Shown in pieces: positions 15,518 to 23,043 of a stretch of DNA of 36,532 nucleotides. The position numbers and the translations under genes were made by a program. Position 1 is the stretch's first letter; each line of letters begins with the position of its first letter. The notes beneath the pieces were generated by a model. The model saw only the letters and a program-made list of their open reading frames with translations. It did not search any database and was not told where the DNA came from. Origin of the DNA: Halovenus rubra (GTDB lineage Archaea; Halobacteriota; Halobacteria; Halobacteriales; Haloarculaceae); contig NZ_JAODIY010000011.1 of assembly GCF_026586665.1 (NCBI RefSeq), positions 1 to 36,532 on the forward strand, in the 5' to 3' direction.

Positions 15518-16342
15518 ATGGTTGTTTCTGACATGTTTGGAGGGGTAAAGGAACTAGTTTCGGCGTCAGTTGCCGGAACGGCAGCACCACAGTCAGGCGG
15601 CAAGAGCGTGGGCGACACACTTAGTGATACTATCGACGAGTCACTGAAAGAGCTGGTTGCCTACTTTCCGGAGATAGTCGTGGCGTTGGTATTTCTGGGA
15701 GCCGGGTATGTGATTGGAACGCGGCTTGGTCCGTTTGTCACGAGATTAGTATACCGATTCGGCGTTGACAGTACACTACAGGGGACGTGGGTTGGTGAGA
15801 CCATTCAAGAGCCACGGAGCGATGGCGGTGTGAATCCAAGCGAGTCACCACAAAACCAGGCTGCTACAAGGCAGCCTCCTGCCCCACGGTACGGTCCAGT
15901 TGCCAACGCGGCAGGGGAAGCCGTTAAATACTATGTTATCCTGTTTGCGGCGTTTCTGGCGGCTGACCGGCTGGGGGTTTCGGAACTCAGTCAGTGGATT
16001 GAGGGGATTATTGACTATGCTCCGGGCTTTGTCGCTGGCGCGGCAGTCATCATCATCGGACTGGTGTTTGCCGAGTACGCTGCGCGACAGACCGGAAACT
16101 CAGAGTTGACCGACCGGAGTGAGTACGGCGTCTGGATTACTAGTTTGGTTCGAGGTGTCCTATCCGCCGTTGTGCTGATTATCGGCCTAGAGATGTTTGG
16201 CTTTGAAATAGAGATTGTGTATATCATCACTGAGGGCATCGTGTCGACGATTGGTGTCGGTCTCACGTTTGCTATCGCGGTGGCGCTGGGCGTAGCCGGT
16301 GGCCTCGCGGCCAAGGACTACTACGAAGAGAACATGGCCTGA
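15518..16342 (+). CDS. Conserved TM-helix protein (mechanosensitive channel-related)
   Basis: The 274-residue protein has an N-terminal amphipathic part, four clear hydrophobic segments and the conserved TM-helix repeat that borders MscS-type channels. One copy is near residues 45-70 (ELVAYFPEIVVALVFLGAGYVIGTRLG) and a second near 155-185 (WIEGIIDYAPGFVAGAAVIIIGLVFAEYAARQ). In between is a Pro/Gln-rich linker. The last segment (IITEGIVSTIGVGLTFAIAVALGVAGGLAAKDYYEE) resembles the MscS pore-lining helix. The MscS soluble beta domain is absent, so a channel-associated or small-conductance role is plausible but unproven. The start may be the ATG at 15518 or one at 15533. It is the first chromosomal gene after the element. 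Confidence 0.78.
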   Translation: MVVSDMFGGVKELVSASVAGTAAPQSGGKSVGDTLSDTIDESLKELVAYFPEIVVALVFLGAGYVIGTRLGPFVTRLVYRFGVDSTLQGTWVGETIQEPRSDGGVNPSESPQNQAATRQPPAPRYGPVANAAGEAVKYYVILFAAFLAADRLGVSELSQWIEGIIDYAPGFVAGAAVIIIGLVFAEYAARQTGNSELTDRSEYGVWITSLVRGVLSAVVLIIGLEMFGFEIEIVYIITEGIVSTIGVGLTFAIAVALGVAGGLAAKDYYEENMA

Positions 16343-16847
16343 CCGGCCGACTATTGGGCCGTCCGGATGACAATATCACACCTCAAGGCAATTTTTTTAG
16401 CGGCTATACGTGTCAACCGGGCAGTGGAATCTGCCTCGTAGGCTACATGAGTCTGCTGAGCTAGGTACTGAACAATAAGTACGGGAAATTGTCTCACGAT
16501 TGCCTCGATGTCTACCTATGCGATTCTCGGGTGTGGAAGCGGCGGGCACGTCGTCGCCGATGAACTCGTCTCCGAAAGAAAGGAGCTTCATGAGTCTGGT
16601 ACAGACATCCGAAACCGTGTCCGACATTCGTGGGCGCTCAAGACGTATTCAATAAATGCTGAGTCGTGGTCAGTTGCTTTCCTTTTTCAAAAGGCTGCTC
16701 ATTCTTGGGACGAACGTGACTGTAAATATAAAACCAGAGGGGGCAGAACGGTCTAGACTCTGAAATGAGAGCAGAAATACGCTATTCTTACCCAAATTAG
16801 CTATATCGGGCCAGACGTGTAACGGCCAAAACCAACGAAGTGGAGGC
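16343..16847. other. Gap with a decayed DHH-gene start
   Basis: No functional gene is seen. The middle contains the DHH-gene fragment described next (about 16478-16586). The sequence after it is AT-richer, with short open frames only, and continues to the minus-strand membrane gene. Confidence 0.5.
16478..16630 (+). pseudogene. Fragment of the TrkA-N/DHH phosphoesterase gene (5' end)
   Basis: 16493-16586 matches 23062-23155 with about five mismatches in 94 bases, and looser similarity extends left to AGTAC at 16479. The ATG of the intact gene has been lost to AATAAG. The translated piece MSTYAILGCGSGGHVVADEL carries one substitution (SVGHV to SGGHV) in the Rossmann loop. Similarity then stops, except that ACATCCGAAACC (around 16602-16613) recurs at about 23325 of the intact gene, suggesting an internal deletion of ~165 bp. 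It is a decayed partial duplicate and is not expressed as an enzyme. Confidence 0.8.
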
Positions 16848-17291
16848 TTACGCGGGCTGCTCAGACACCCAGCGGATATGCAGAACCGTTGAAAGAATTC
16901 CCAGAACAATCAATCCCGAAACCACTAGCGACCCAGTCGGGACGTTAAGTACACCAATTACTGAACTAGCAGTCGTTATGAGCCAGCCAACGAGTGTCAC
17001 AAACGTCCCAACATACATAGATTGGATAGGCGCTGTTGTGGTCGCGTCCGCTGACTTGCTCTCCGGGGCCCCCGTTTCAGACTCGTCGATCTCAAGTCCC
17101 TGTCGCATCAACTGCCGCATCGCTGAGGACTTGTTTTCGTAGTCTTCCTTGAACTCGTCCCACGCTTCTGCAATCTCACCCGAGTCGTCGATACGGGTCC
17201 CGATTTGCCGTTTCCGGGGCACAATAGATTGTACTCGTGTGGGTGATTTACCAGTTCCGTTTCTGTTAACAAATGATTTAGTCTTAATCAT
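16848..17291 (-). CDS. Membrane protein with an N-terminal helical, charged domain
   Basis: I do not recognise the family of this 147-residue protein. The first ~75 residues are charged and helical (RKRQIGTRIDDSGEIAEAWDEFKEDYENKSSAMRQLMRQGLEID). They resemble the ribbon-helix-helix-like N-termini of some haloarchaeal regulators, but this is not diagnostic. Two hydrophobic helices follow (MYVGTFVTLVGWLITTASSVIGVL and TGSLVVSGLIVLGILSTVLHIRW), so it may be an anchored regulator or an accessory subunit. It is transcribed divergently from the next membrane protein over a ~95-bp gap. A TGTTAACA palindrome lies in its 5' coding region (17264-17271). Confidence 0.55.
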   Translation of the reverse strand: MIKTKSFVNRNGTGKSPTRVQSIVPRKRQIGTRIDDSGEIAEAWDEFKEDYENKSSAMRQLMRQGLEIDESETGAPESKSADATTTAPIQSMYVGTFVTLVGWLITTASSVIGVLNVPTGSLVVSGLIVLGILSTVLHIRWVSEQPA

Positions 17292-17334
17292 TCTTCCGTT
17301 ACAGAGGGTCCAGCAGCCTACTGACAGGGTTAAC

Positions 17335-17362
17335 GGTTGCTACAACCTTGCAAAGGTTTTAT
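17335..17362 (+). promoter_or_regulatory. Divergent promoter region, TATA element and small palindrome
   Basis: TTTTATT at 17357-17363 is centred about 28 bp before the GTG at 17387, the expected leaderless spacing. Just upstream, GGTTG-CTA-CAACC (17335-17347) is a 5-bp palindrome that could be an operator overlapping the upstream BRE element. Confidence 0.4.
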
Positions 17363-17386
17363 TCAGCCTGTACGCCAATTACGGAT

Positions 17387-18109
17387 GTGACCCGCCTGTC
17401 GAAGCTCAGGAGCCCAGTTATACTCGGCCCAATTTTAGGTATCATCACGTTTGGTATCGGATATATCCTCACGTACGGGATGTCAGTAGCAAACGGACAG
17501 TCCGACGCCACTGATGTGGGGTGGGTTTATTACAATGCACATTTCGTCAATGTGGAAACGAAATCCATGGTCGATACAGGGTGGGCGACCGCTTTTCACG
17601 ACCAACAGTTCAACGTATTAGTTCAACATCTCAGTGGAAGTTCCATCCCCAGTGGACAGTTGGTTACGCCTTCTGATTTTTTCGCGTCAACGCTGATTCC
17701 TGCGGGTAGCTATCTCGTAATTCCGGTGGTTGTATTGCTGTTTGCCGGGTTCTTCCTGGCTCGTATATCAGGTGCCAGGACTCCTCTCGAATCAGCGTTG
17801 ACCGCAGGAACAATCGCAGTCGGAACGAGCATTGCTGCGGCTACCGGGACCGTCCTGTTTACCTATGAAAGCGAACTACTCGTTCAGCCGGCCCTGCTAG
17901 AAAGTGTGTTGATGGCTGGGTTGTTCTATCCTCTGGTAATCTGTCCTGTCGGTGGTGTACTAGCATCAGTTGTATCTTTCGAGGGTAGTTCAACAAGAGT
18001 GGCAGTTCTATCACGTATGAAGTTGTTTACAAGCATGGATGAGGGCAGTACCGAGACTGCTGTTCAGACTGCGACTGCACCCACTTCATCAACACACGCT
18101 GACGAATAA
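17387..18109 (+). CDS. Four-helix integral membrane protein of unknown function
   Basis: This 240-residue protein begins at a GTG supported by the TATA element 28 bp upstream. A TTG at 17348 would add 13 residues. Hydrophobic segments are near residues 10-33 (ILGPILGIITFGIGYILTYGM), 103-124, 138-160 and 170-195. The loop between the first two (YYNAHFVNVETKSMVDTGWATAFHDQQFNVLVQHLSG) is about 70 residues and probably extracellular. The tail is Thr/Ala rich. The arrangement resembles haloarchaeal transport-associated membrane proteins without a name. No motif assigns a substrate. Co-occurrence with module 1 is suggestive but spacing is large (680 bp). Confidence 0.6.
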   Translation: MTRLSKLRSPVILGPILGIITFGIGYILTYGMSVANGQSDATDVGWVYYNAHFVNVETKSMVDTGWATAFHDQQFNVLVQHLSGSSIPSGQLVTPSDFFASTLIPAGSYLVIPVVVLLFAGFFLARISGARTPLESALTAGTIAVGTSIAAATGTVLFTYESELLVQPALLESVLMAGLFYPLVICPVGGVLASVVSFEGSSTRVAVLSRMKLFTSMDEGSTETAVQTATAPTSSTHADE

Positions 18110-18787
18110 AATCTACGACACCACATATAATCAGTAATCTGATATTTTTCGGCAGCCGCGACGAAGGAACGGTTGGTGAGACGTAAACAAAAATAGTGAC
18201 AGTCTGCGACCAGAGAGTCGTTTTTCTTCTGTACGCAACTGACTATGCACCCCCACGGACCCAGACCCATATTAGCAAGAAATCTACTCAGCAACCAGTT
18301 ATATCGTTTGTTAACAGCGTGTTTCAGCCCAACAGAAGACAACACGAACAAGATAGCAAGGTCGTATCAGCGGTTTGTGCTGCAGCTAGTAGATCCTACC
18401 TACGAAAAACATCAAAGGTTCTGATATATTATATAAACCAAAATACGCCCGTTAGAGATTTTCTATCGCCTGTTAACATGTGCTTGAGTCAGGAGTGACT
18501 GTGTTAACAAACGGTGAAATTCTGCAAAGCACTTATTCAACTCCACACAAAGAATAGGGTATGGAACGATTGCAGACACATCATCCGAAGAGACCAACTG
18601 CTCTGCGTTTGTGCAACCAATCTCAGACGCTGACCGAGACAACACAGCAGTCTGTCGAGGATGAGTGTTCTGGATACGATGAGATCAAAAAGGTACGCAC
18701 TGGCTGTCCCACCAGAGCGCACCGCAACACCAGTTCGTCATTGCACCAGCATAGAAGTGACAAAATATCTATTAATAACAGAGGATA
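18110..18787. other. 678-bp AT-rich intergenic region with TGTTAACA palindromes
   Basis: No gene is supported. Short open frames exist, including one of 75 codons at 18561-18788, but composition and lack of family argue against them. The perfect palindrome TGTTAACA occurs at 18309-18316, 18471-18478 and 18502-18509. The last two are 31 bp apart, three helical turns. This is a candidate operator region for module 1. Confidence 0.5.
18760..18779 (+). promoter_or_regulatory. Probable TATA element for module 1
   Basis: CAAAATATCTATTAATAAC lies 10-30 bp before the lipoprotein start codons at 18788/18794. The AAATATC core is ~22-28 bp upstream, suitable for a leaderless transcript. Confidence 0.4.
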
Positions 18788-19336
18788 ATGCAGATGGTGC
18801 AACAAACACGGAGACGATTTATCGGGGGAGTTGCGACAGCGGGCGCCATATTTTCTTCAGGCTGTCTTGGGCTAGTCGGACTCGGTAACGATAGCTCGGA
18901 TTTCGACAGTCCAGAGTCAGTCGTCGATATGTACATCGATCTTCTCCCTACGCTTTACGGAGACACTGATAAATGGCTCAAGGAAGCACAGCCAGTATTT
19001 CACCCGCAGTCAACATTTCTGGATGGAGATGATGATGCTTTCGATTGGTTCCGTCGTGACAACGAGACGACGTCAGTCGAGGAAACCGCTACTAACACCG
19101 TCGACAAGAATCTGACCGAGTCGCAGATTCGTTCGCTCGATCTTACGACTGGTATTCAGGGTCCTGTTCAGGACCTGCTCTCTGCAGACACTGCGCTGGT
19201 CGACGCGAGTTACTCTCTCAAAGCAACCGAAATCGAGAGCCCGAACGATCTAGCCGACAACGAGATGCGGTTTTTTGTCGCAACAGACGAGGACCAATGG
19301 AAAATCATCGGAATAGTTTCAAATATACAACAATGA
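18788..19336 (+). CDS. Module 1 Tat lipoprotein
   Basis: The 182-residue protein has a twin-arginine motif (TRRRFIGG, RR at residues 8-10) and a lipobox FSSGC (Cys26). The mature part has SPESVVDMYIDLLPTLYGDTDKW near residue 40 and ALVDASYSLKATEIE near residue 140. Both segments recur in the module 2 lipoprotein at 24913-25470 (SPEAVVNSYITLQEQLYDDPEA and ALVDAAYSRKIETE), so the two are paralogues. The fold may be NTF2-like. An ATG at 18794 is a possible alternative start. Its TGA overlaps the next gene by 4 bp (ATGA), so it heads an operon with the surface protein, ATPase and permease. Likely role: external lipid-anchored accessory of the ABC system. Confidence 0.8.
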   Translation: MQMVQQTRRRFIGGVATAGAIFSSGCLGLVGLGNDSSDFDSPESVVDMYIDLLPTLYGDTDKWLKEAQPVFHPQSTFLDGDDDAFDWFRRDNETTSVEETATNTVDKNLTESQIRSLDLTTGIQGPVQDLLSADTALVDASYSLKATEIESPNDLADNEMRFFVATDEDQWKIIGIVSNIQQ

Positions 19337-20928
19337 ATAGAACAATTCAGGTTGCAGCTACCACTCTCCTTCTGGGTGGATTTGTCTGTGCTGTCTGCCT
19401 TTTATTCGCTGTTGTGCCCGCTGCAGGAGGAGATAGTAGCGTGTTCAATATCTCTGCGACAGTTGAAGAGAGAACTGTCTGGGTTGATGAAACAGTCGAT
19501 ATTACCGTCACGGTAAAAAATGACAGAGAGCGGAATCGTCGTCTTAAGAGTCTCACTGTTCGCGACCAGACCGGTGACGTTCGCGCAACCAAGGACATAA
19601 AGAGTAGACAACTACAGCCAAACGAAGGGCATACGTTCGTCGTTGAGGGGCTCCCGGTCGAAGAAGGAATTAACACTCTAACAATTGATGCAAACGACGG
19701 CAACAACAGACAGGACACTGCCGAGGTCGAGATTGTTGCGACCGACCCCACCCCAGCACTTGACCTCGATGTCCAAGGTGAAACACTCACAGACCGTTCG
19801 CTCTCGCTGTCGGTCGGTAACCCACACGACGGCGATATTACCCGTGTTCGTGTTGCAGTCGGCCAGCCACAGAACACCACGCTCAGCGTCATAGACCAGA
19901 CTGGGTCGCTTCCTCTGGTTGAGTCGGGACAGAGCCGCACCATCGAGTTTGAAATTCAAGAGGCCCCCTCCAACACGGTAGAGGTGCCCGTTACACTCTC
20001 GTTTGTCACAGCCGACGGTGAGCGCTGGGAACGTCAGCGTTCCCTTCTGGTAACGTTTGCTGATCCAACATCAACAGTTGATGCAAACGTTGCACCGATT
20101 CAACTTGACCTCTCGACACAACAAGAGTTCATCGCAACAGACCGGACCCTCTCGCTAACGGTCGGGAACCCACAGAAAAACCAGGTCAAGCGCGTCAAAG
20201 CTACACTCGAACAGCCGACAAATGCCTCTTTCGAAATAACTGATGGTACAGATATTTTGCCGGTTGTTGAGCCAGGAGAAACACGTGATATTAGCTTCAG
20301 CGTCCGCAGTGCCCCCGCTGGCCGGTTTGCGTTCCCAGTCACGCTTTCTTACGAGACAGAAACAGGAGAGTCAATAACAGTCTCAAAAACTCTCGATGCC
20401 GTGTTTGACGGGGCAGTTACCACCGTTGACCCCAATATTGCACCGGTACAACTAACCGAAATTTCTGTTGGCGGGACTGGGACGGTCATTATCGAAGGCA
20501 AGGTCGCGAATACGCGAGGCAGGAAAATTTCGGGTATCTCCGTTGGAGTCGTCGACAGAGATGGAGTCTCTCCTGCCGGGACTACTGAGTTCTTCGTCGG
20601 GTCGCTGGAGGGTGGAAAGTTCAACTCGTTTGACCCAATTAGAGTAGATGCCAGTTCTGACCGCGAAACGATTCCTCTCGAAATAACATACAGCGTCAAC
20701 GGAACGCAGTACCGAACCGTCACTGAAATCCAACACAACAACGGTGGTTCGACTGGAGACACCGCCAGTACGGACCAGGATAGCTCCGCTCCACCGTTCA
20801 ATGCTGGGGAGGAAACAGGAGATGAAGATGGTCCGCCGGTGGACAGTCAGACAGCAGTTCTTGTACTGGGTGGCTTAGCTGTGTTCGCTGTGATAGGCAT
20901 CGCAGGTATCGTCTTCAGGCGGCGGTGA
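19333..20928 (+). CDS. Module 1 exported Ig-like/CARDB-type surface protein, C-terminally anchored
   Basis: The 531-residue product begins with a Sec-type signal (hydrophobic residues 8-30, then VVPAAGGD) at an ATG that overlaps the lipoprotein stop. The body is a string of about four beta-sandwich repeats. Each opens with a phrase such as ERTVWVDETVDITVTVKNDRE or DRSLSLSVGNPHDGDITRVRV and contains P-L-V-E-S/P-G-Q-S/E-T-R, typical of CARDB/NEW3-like COG1361 domains. The end is acidic and Gly/Ser-rich, followed by a single helix AVLVLGGLAVFAVIGIAGIVFRRR that anchors it in the membrane. Its paralogue is at 27524-29110. In archaea such proteins neighbour MacB-like ABC genes. The role (substrate binding, adhesion or envelope assembly) is unknown. 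Confidence 0.85.
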   Translation: MNRTIQVAATTLLLGGFVCAVCLLFAVVPAAGGDSSVFNISATVEERTVWVDETVDITVTVKNDRERNRRLKSLTVRDQTGDVRATKDIKSRQLQPNEGHTFVVEGLPVEEGINTLTIDANDGNNRQDTAEVEIVATDPTPALDLDVQGETLTDRSLSLSVGNPHDGDITRVRVAVGQPQNTTLSVIDQTGSLPLVESGQSRTIEFEIQEAPSNTVEVPVTLSFVTADGERWERQRSLLVTFADPTSTVDANVAPIQLDLSTQQEFIATDRTLSLTVGNPQKNQVKRVKATLEQPTNASFEITDGTDILPVVEPGETRDISFSVRSAPAGRFAFPVTLSYETETGESITVSKTLDAVFDGAVTTVDPNIAPVQLTEISVGGTGTVIIEGKVANTRGRKISGISVGVVDRDGVSPAGTTEFFVGSLEGGKFNSFDPIRVDASSDRETIPLEITYSVNGTQYRTVTEIQHNNGGSTGDTASTDQDSSAPPFNAGEETGDEDGPPVDSQTAVLVLGGLAVFAVIGIAGIVFRRR

Positions 20929-20934
20929 GTACTG

Positions 20935-21672
20935 ATGTTGCTCACGGGAGAGAACCTCACAAAACGGTTTGCTGGCGGTAGTGGCACTGTAGACGCTCTC
21001 AACGGAATCAATGTCCAGATTAATACCGGTGAATTCGTCACCGTCGTCGGCCCGAGCGGAAGCGGCAAATCGACGCTGCTCAGTATCTTCGGCCTGCTAG
21101 ATGTCCCGAGTAAAGGAACAGTATGTCTGCATGACACAGATATCGAACAGTATAATCATCGTGAGCGCACGCGTGTTCGCAAGGAGACAATCGGCTTTGT
21201 CTTCCAGAGCTATGGCCTGATTCCGACGCTTACAGCACTCGAGAATGTCGCTGTTCCTCGTCTCCTTGATTCTGATCCAGCAGCGACCGAACGGCGTGCC
21301 AAAGAGTTGCTTGGCAAGGTCGGTCTGAGTAACCGACTAAAGCACTACCCGGATGAACTCTCCGGTGGACAAAAACAGCGCGTCTCTATCGCCCGGGCAC
21401 TGGTCAACGAACCGGCACTTGTGTTGGCTGACGAACCAACTGGTAATCTCGATCGTGACACCGGAGAGCGTGTGTTCAAGGAGTTGTTGGCTGTTACTGG
21501 CGACGATGTTACCATTGTTGCAGTGACCCACGACGAATATCTTGCAGAGTTCAGCGACCGAGTACTCAGGCTTATCGACGGCAGACTGAAAACATCAGGA
21601 ACAGATACGGAGATACCAGTAAGCGAGCAGACTTCGGAGACACCAACAGATGGAGGCGTGAATCACCCGTGA
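20935..21672 (+). CDS. Module 1 ABC transporter ATPase (LolD/MacB type)
   Basis: The 245-residue ATPase has Walker A GPSGSGKST near residue 39, Q-loop segment FVFQSYGLIPTLTALENVAVP, signature LSGGQKQRVSIARAL, Walker B ALVLADEP, D-loop GNLD and H-loop VAVTHDEY. The ENVAVP and Q-loop wording is typical of the LolD/MacB/FtsE group, which drives mechanotransmission or export through FtsX-like permeases rather than classical import. A non-conserved Thr/Ser tail follows residue 222. It shares long identical stretches with the module 2 ATPase, for example VRKETIGFVFQSYGLIPTLT. It overlaps the permease by 4 bp (GTGA) and follows the surface protein by 6 bp. Confidence 0.96.
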   Translation: MLLTGENLTKRFAGGSGTVDALNGINVQINTGEFVTVVGPSGSGKSTLLSIFGLLDVPSKGTVCLHDTDIEQYNHRERTRVRKETIGFVFQSYGLIPTLTALENVAVPRLLDSDPAATERRAKELLGKVGLSNRLKHYPDELSGGQKQRVSIARALVNEPALVLADEPTGNLDRDTGERVFKELLAVTGDDVTIVAVTHDEYLAEFSDRVLRLIDGRLKTSGTDTEIPVSEQTSETPTDGGVNHP

Positions 21673-22850
21673 GTTGGCTCCGCCGGTACTTTCCGCGGAC
21701 CTACATGGCACAGCGTAACCTCCAGCGTGCGAAAGGGCGAACTGCGCTCGCAGTGTTGACGGTTGCGGTCGGGGTGCTTGCTGTTGGTGGACTTGGGGTC
21801 TTTGGACTGGCGTTCGAGGAAAATCAAACACAAAACCTGGGCGATATTGCCAACCAAGTTCGCGTTGAAGCGCCCGGTCAGTCTAGTTTTGCAATCGGGG
21901 ATGGTGACCCACCAGAACTGAGCGAAAAACGACTTAACCAGATCAAGCGTATTGCCGGTAACGCAGAAACGACCGTTATCAGACAGGTAGACAGGAAACG
22001 AGTCCAGCCAGGAGAAAAAATGACCTCACCAACGAGAGTGCTTGGGGTGACCAACCCAAAAGCGACGTACAATGTTGTTCGGGGCGAGATTCCCGAGAAC
22101 TGGGAGAGTGGTGTGATTATCGATACACAGTCTGCGACAATTTTCGAACTCGATATCGGCGACCCCATTACGATAGATGGGCGATTACAAGAAGTAACTG
22201 CAGTCGTAGAGCAACCGGGCGGGCGGTTCAGTGTCGAGCGGACCAGTGCCGCGGCGCTCGTCCCGCTTGACCTTGTCAGAAGTACAACCAACCCGTACCG
22301 TGGCGTTGTTATTCATGCCAAAAACTCGTTCGCGGCAGGTGAGATTGCGACGGAGCTAAAGAGTGAATTAAACGGCCCACTCTCTGAGAACGAGCAAACG
22401 TTCGAAGTTTCTTCTCGACAAGACGATATTGAAAGTATCGACCAGCAGTTTACGTCGACAAACACATTCCTCCTCGGCGTTGGGACTATTTCGCTAATAA
22501 TTGCTGGTATCAGCATCGGGAACCTCCAGTTGATGAGCGCCCGCGAGCGCCGGGAAGAAATCGGTGTGCTCCGGGCCGTCGGCTATGGACGGACAGATAT
22601 TCTCGCAATCATACTTATTGAGGCGGTTATTATGGGGCTGCTAGCCGCGATTTGTGGAGTTGGCCTGACCGTTGGGGCTGGTATGCTCATCAACAACCTG
22701 CTGCTCGCTGCCCCGCTGGCGTTCCAACCCGATACCGTCATCTATCTCGGCGTCGCGTTTGCTTTCGGGGTCGTTATCTGTGTACTCGCCGGGCTGTACC
22801 CTGCCTGGCGAGCCTCGCGCGAGCGGCCTGTCGAGGCACTCAGGGGGTGA
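21669..22850 (+). CDS. Module 1 FtsX/MacB-type ABC permease
   Basis: The 393-residue permease has the MacB/FtsX layout. One helix sits near the N-terminus (TALAVLTVAVGVLAVGGLGVFGLAF, about residues 20-45), then a large extracellular domain (about 45-265), then three helices. The second helix (about 268-290) is followed by SARERREEIGVLRAVGYGRTDIL, the coupling-helix motif, and the last ends AGLYPAWRASRERPVEALRG. Those two stretches are signatures of the family. Its start GTG overlaps the ATPase stop (GTGA). With the ATPase it forms a probable heteromeric export or signalling complex; the lipoprotein and surface protein are the likely extracellular partners. Confidence 0.95.
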   Translation: MSWLRRYFPRTYMAQRNLQRAKGRTALAVLTVAVGVLAVGGLGVFGLAFEENQTQNLGDIANQVRVEAPGQSSFAIGDGDPPELSEKRLNQIKRIAGNAETTVIRQVDRKRVQPGEKMTSPTRVLGVTNPKATYNVVRGEIPENWESGVIIDTQSATIFELDIGDPITIDGRLQEVTAVVEQPGGRFSVERTSAAALVPLDLVRSTTNPYRGVVIHAKNSFAAGEIATELKSELNGPLSENEQTFEVSSRQDDIESIDQQFTSTNTFLLGVGTISLIIAGISIGNLQLMSARERREEIGVLRAVGYGRTDILAIILIEAVIMGLLAAICGVGLTVGAGMLINNLLLAAPLAFQPDTVIYLGVAFAFGVVICVLAGLYPAWRASRERPVEALRG

Positions 22851-23008
22851 AAGGAACAATCTCAGAATCGTGCGTGGGAATAACAGCTATCTCCGACCCA
22901 GCCGATTCAGCGCTGTTTTCCACACAATCAATCACAGTAACCCGTCGTAAGGTTTTCACTGCCGTTTCGGTGTTATTGCTCGAACACGACGAATGTGACG
23001 AACCTTGG

Positions 23009-23018
23009 TGTTATAAGG
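23009..23018 (+). promoter_or_regulatory. Probable TATA element of the DHH gene
   Basis: TGTTATAAGG lies about 30 bp before the ATG at 23044, consistent with a leaderless transcript. Confidence 0.4.
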
Positions 23019-23043
23019 GATTAGGTCACACCTGTACACACTG

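Noticed and set aside
18561-18788. A 75-codon frame in the AT-rich gap before module 1
   Set aside because: It ends at the lipoprotein start, has no family resemblance, and overlaps the promoter elements.
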